NCBI GenBank assembly: GCA_002307185.1
Contig: DBTT01000021.1
Span: 1-64,000, forward strand
Source of the DNA: Bacteroidales bacterium UBA1309
GTDB lineage: Bacteria > Bacteroidota > Bacteroidia > Bacteroidales > Dysgonomonadaceae
Direction of reading: 5' to 3'
Length of the DNA: 64,000 nt
Below the pieces are notes generated by a model, which ran no database searches, was not told the origin of the DNA, and saw only the letters and a program-made list of their open reading frames with translations. This document shows positions 63,206-64,000 of this stretch, piece by piece. Numbering within the stretch: position 1 is the stretch's first letter; every line of letters starts with the position of its first letter. The translations under genes were made by a program, and so were the position numbers.

Positions 63206-64000
63206 TTATTTCTTTTCAGGAATATTTTTCAAAATGTCCAAAAGGAATTTCCACCATTTGTCCACCGTTGCGATCTCTATTTTTTCATCAGGAGAGTGTG
63301 CGCCAGTGATTGTTGGCCCACAAGAAACCATGTCCAGATGAGGATATTTGTCAAGGAATAAGCCACATTCCAAACCTGCATGGATAGCCTTGATTTGTGG
63401 TTCAACGTCAAATAACCGCTTGTAAGATTTTGCCGACACTTGCAGGATCGGAGAATTTGGATTGGGCTTCCATCCTGGATAACCATCGCCATGTTCTACT
63501 TCGGCTCCGGCCAACGTAAACACGGCGTTTATCTTGTTGGCAACATCTACTTTCAACGATTCGGTGGAGCTGCGTTGACTGGTGTTGATGACAACCGTGT
63601 TGTTTTCTCCCATTTTCACCGCGGCAAGATTCGTGGAAGTTTCCACCAGCCCGGGAACATCGAAGCTCATCCCTATAACGCCATGAGGGCAAGCATAAAT
63701 GCCGTTCAATAAGTTTTTAGTGGTTATGGAATCAATGACGTGAGAAGGTGCTTCGGCGGATTGAAGCGAAATCTTCACCTTGGGGTCGGCATGGCGAAGT
63801 TCGTCTTCGATGACGGGGATAAAGTGGTTCAATTCCACAATCACGGACTCCTTCTTGTCGAAAGGAACTCCGGCCTTGGCATGTGCTTCGCGGGCAATAG
63901 CGTTGTGGAGATTTCCGCCCGATATTTCAGCAAGAGCCAAACCGTATTTCCTGTCCAATGACCACAAGAAGCGGTTCAATATTTTGTTGGCGTTGCCAAG
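63206..64000 (-). CDS. pepD: Aminoacyl-histidine dipeptidase PepD, C-terminal part (5' end outside window)
   Basis: About 265 residues of a metallodipeptidase of the PepD (M20) family are seen; the frame stays open to 64000. LALAEISGGNLHNAIAREA and CPHGVIGMSFDVPGLVETST belong to the lid/dimerisation domain. IHAGLECGLFLDKYPHLDMV, then SCGPTITGAHSPDEK, hold late metal-binding residues (Glu, His) of the family. Likely cytoplasmic; splits Xaa-His dipeptides such as carnosine. Confidence 0.92.
   Translation of the reverse strand, partial: LGNANKILNRFLWSLDRKYGLALAEISGGNLHNAIAREAHAKAGVPFDKKESVIVELNHFIPVIEDELRHADPKVKISLQSAEAPSHVIDSITTKNLLNGIYACPHGVIGMSFDVPGLVETSTNLAAVKMGENNTVVINTSQRSSTESLKVDVANKINAVFTLAGAEVEHGDGYPGWKPNPNSPILQVSAKSYKRLFDVEPQIKAIHAGLECGLFLDKYPHLDMVSCGPTITGAHSPDEKIEIATVDKWWKFLLDILKNIPEKK

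Overview
The window is a chromosomal segment of a Bacteroidetes bacterium, most likely an anaerobic Bacteroidales relative. The evidence is the repeated promoter pattern TAnnTTTG at the -7 position, lipoprotein boxes, two proteins with tails resembling type IX secretion sorting domains, NigD-like, DUF4468 and DUF4469-type sequences, Ser-type sulfatases with an anaerobic (radical SAM) sulfatase maturase, and a division and cell wall (dcw) cluster in a Bacteroidetes-like gene order. No tRNA, rRNA, CRISPR array, transposase or integrase was seen.

Positions 1-7241 hold a sulfate-ester degradation locus: the 3' end of one sulfatase, two complete Ser-type sulfatases, a metallo-beta-lactamase-fold alkylsulfatase and a DUF1254/DUF1214 protein. 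Positions 7242-9127 hold no intact gene but are rich in repeats and strong hairpins, with the 3' remnant of a DUF4469-type gene. Positions 9128-14862 encode a tripartite RND efflux pump. Positions 15024-17028, on the minus strand, hold an AT-rich two-gene RloA/RloB (AbiL/PARIS-like) defence module framed by a near-perfect 13-bp inverted repeat. The anaerobic sulfatase maturase follows at 17166-18350.

Positions 19110-28865 form a sulfur assimilation locus. It has a Pst-type binding protein with two permeases but no ATPase, a HemC-like/CobA/HemD fusion, CysD, CysN, an iron-sulfur APS reductase (CysH), precorrin-2 dehydrogenase and a short glutamyl-tRNA reductase. A LuxR/NarL-type regulator follows at 29127. 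The main finding is one composite promoter in front of three transcription units: the maturase (on the minus strand), the transporter and the siroheme/sulfate-activation genes. Each copy is an inverted 7-2-7 heptamer box (TACCnCA type) whose downstream half overlaps the -33 element, and each box is centred exactly 31.5 bp upstream of the first base of a TAnnTTTG element. I infer a regulon that couples release of sulfate from esters, uptake and reduction, with the local LuxR/NarL protein as the obvious candidate regulator. This is untested.

Positions 29831-32098 encode a SixA-like phosphatase, a glycosyltransferase and dihydrofolate reductase. Positions 32366-48503 are the dcw cluster: mraZ, rsmH, ftsL, ftsI, murE, mraY, murD, ftsW, murG, murC, ftsQ, ftsA, ftsZ, then a yqeY-like gene. 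It is preceded by three 10-bp-spaced GTGGG/A repeats that match the known MraZ operator. A candidate small RNA unit follows at about 48588-48700. Positions 48774-50634 (minus) encode a nitroreductase and CorA. Positions 50902-56863 encode a PASTA protein, RluD, Ddl, an acyltransferase, a NigD-like lipoprotein, a DUF4468 protein and MtgA. Positions 56953-64000 are mostly minus strand: two secreted proteins, an outer membrane barrel (plus strand), a secreted nuclease/phosphatase-fold protein, a beta-helix lipoprotein, a DsbA-family protein and the C-terminal part of PepD, which runs off the end.

All calls rest on reading the sequence and on remembered family signatures; no database search was run.
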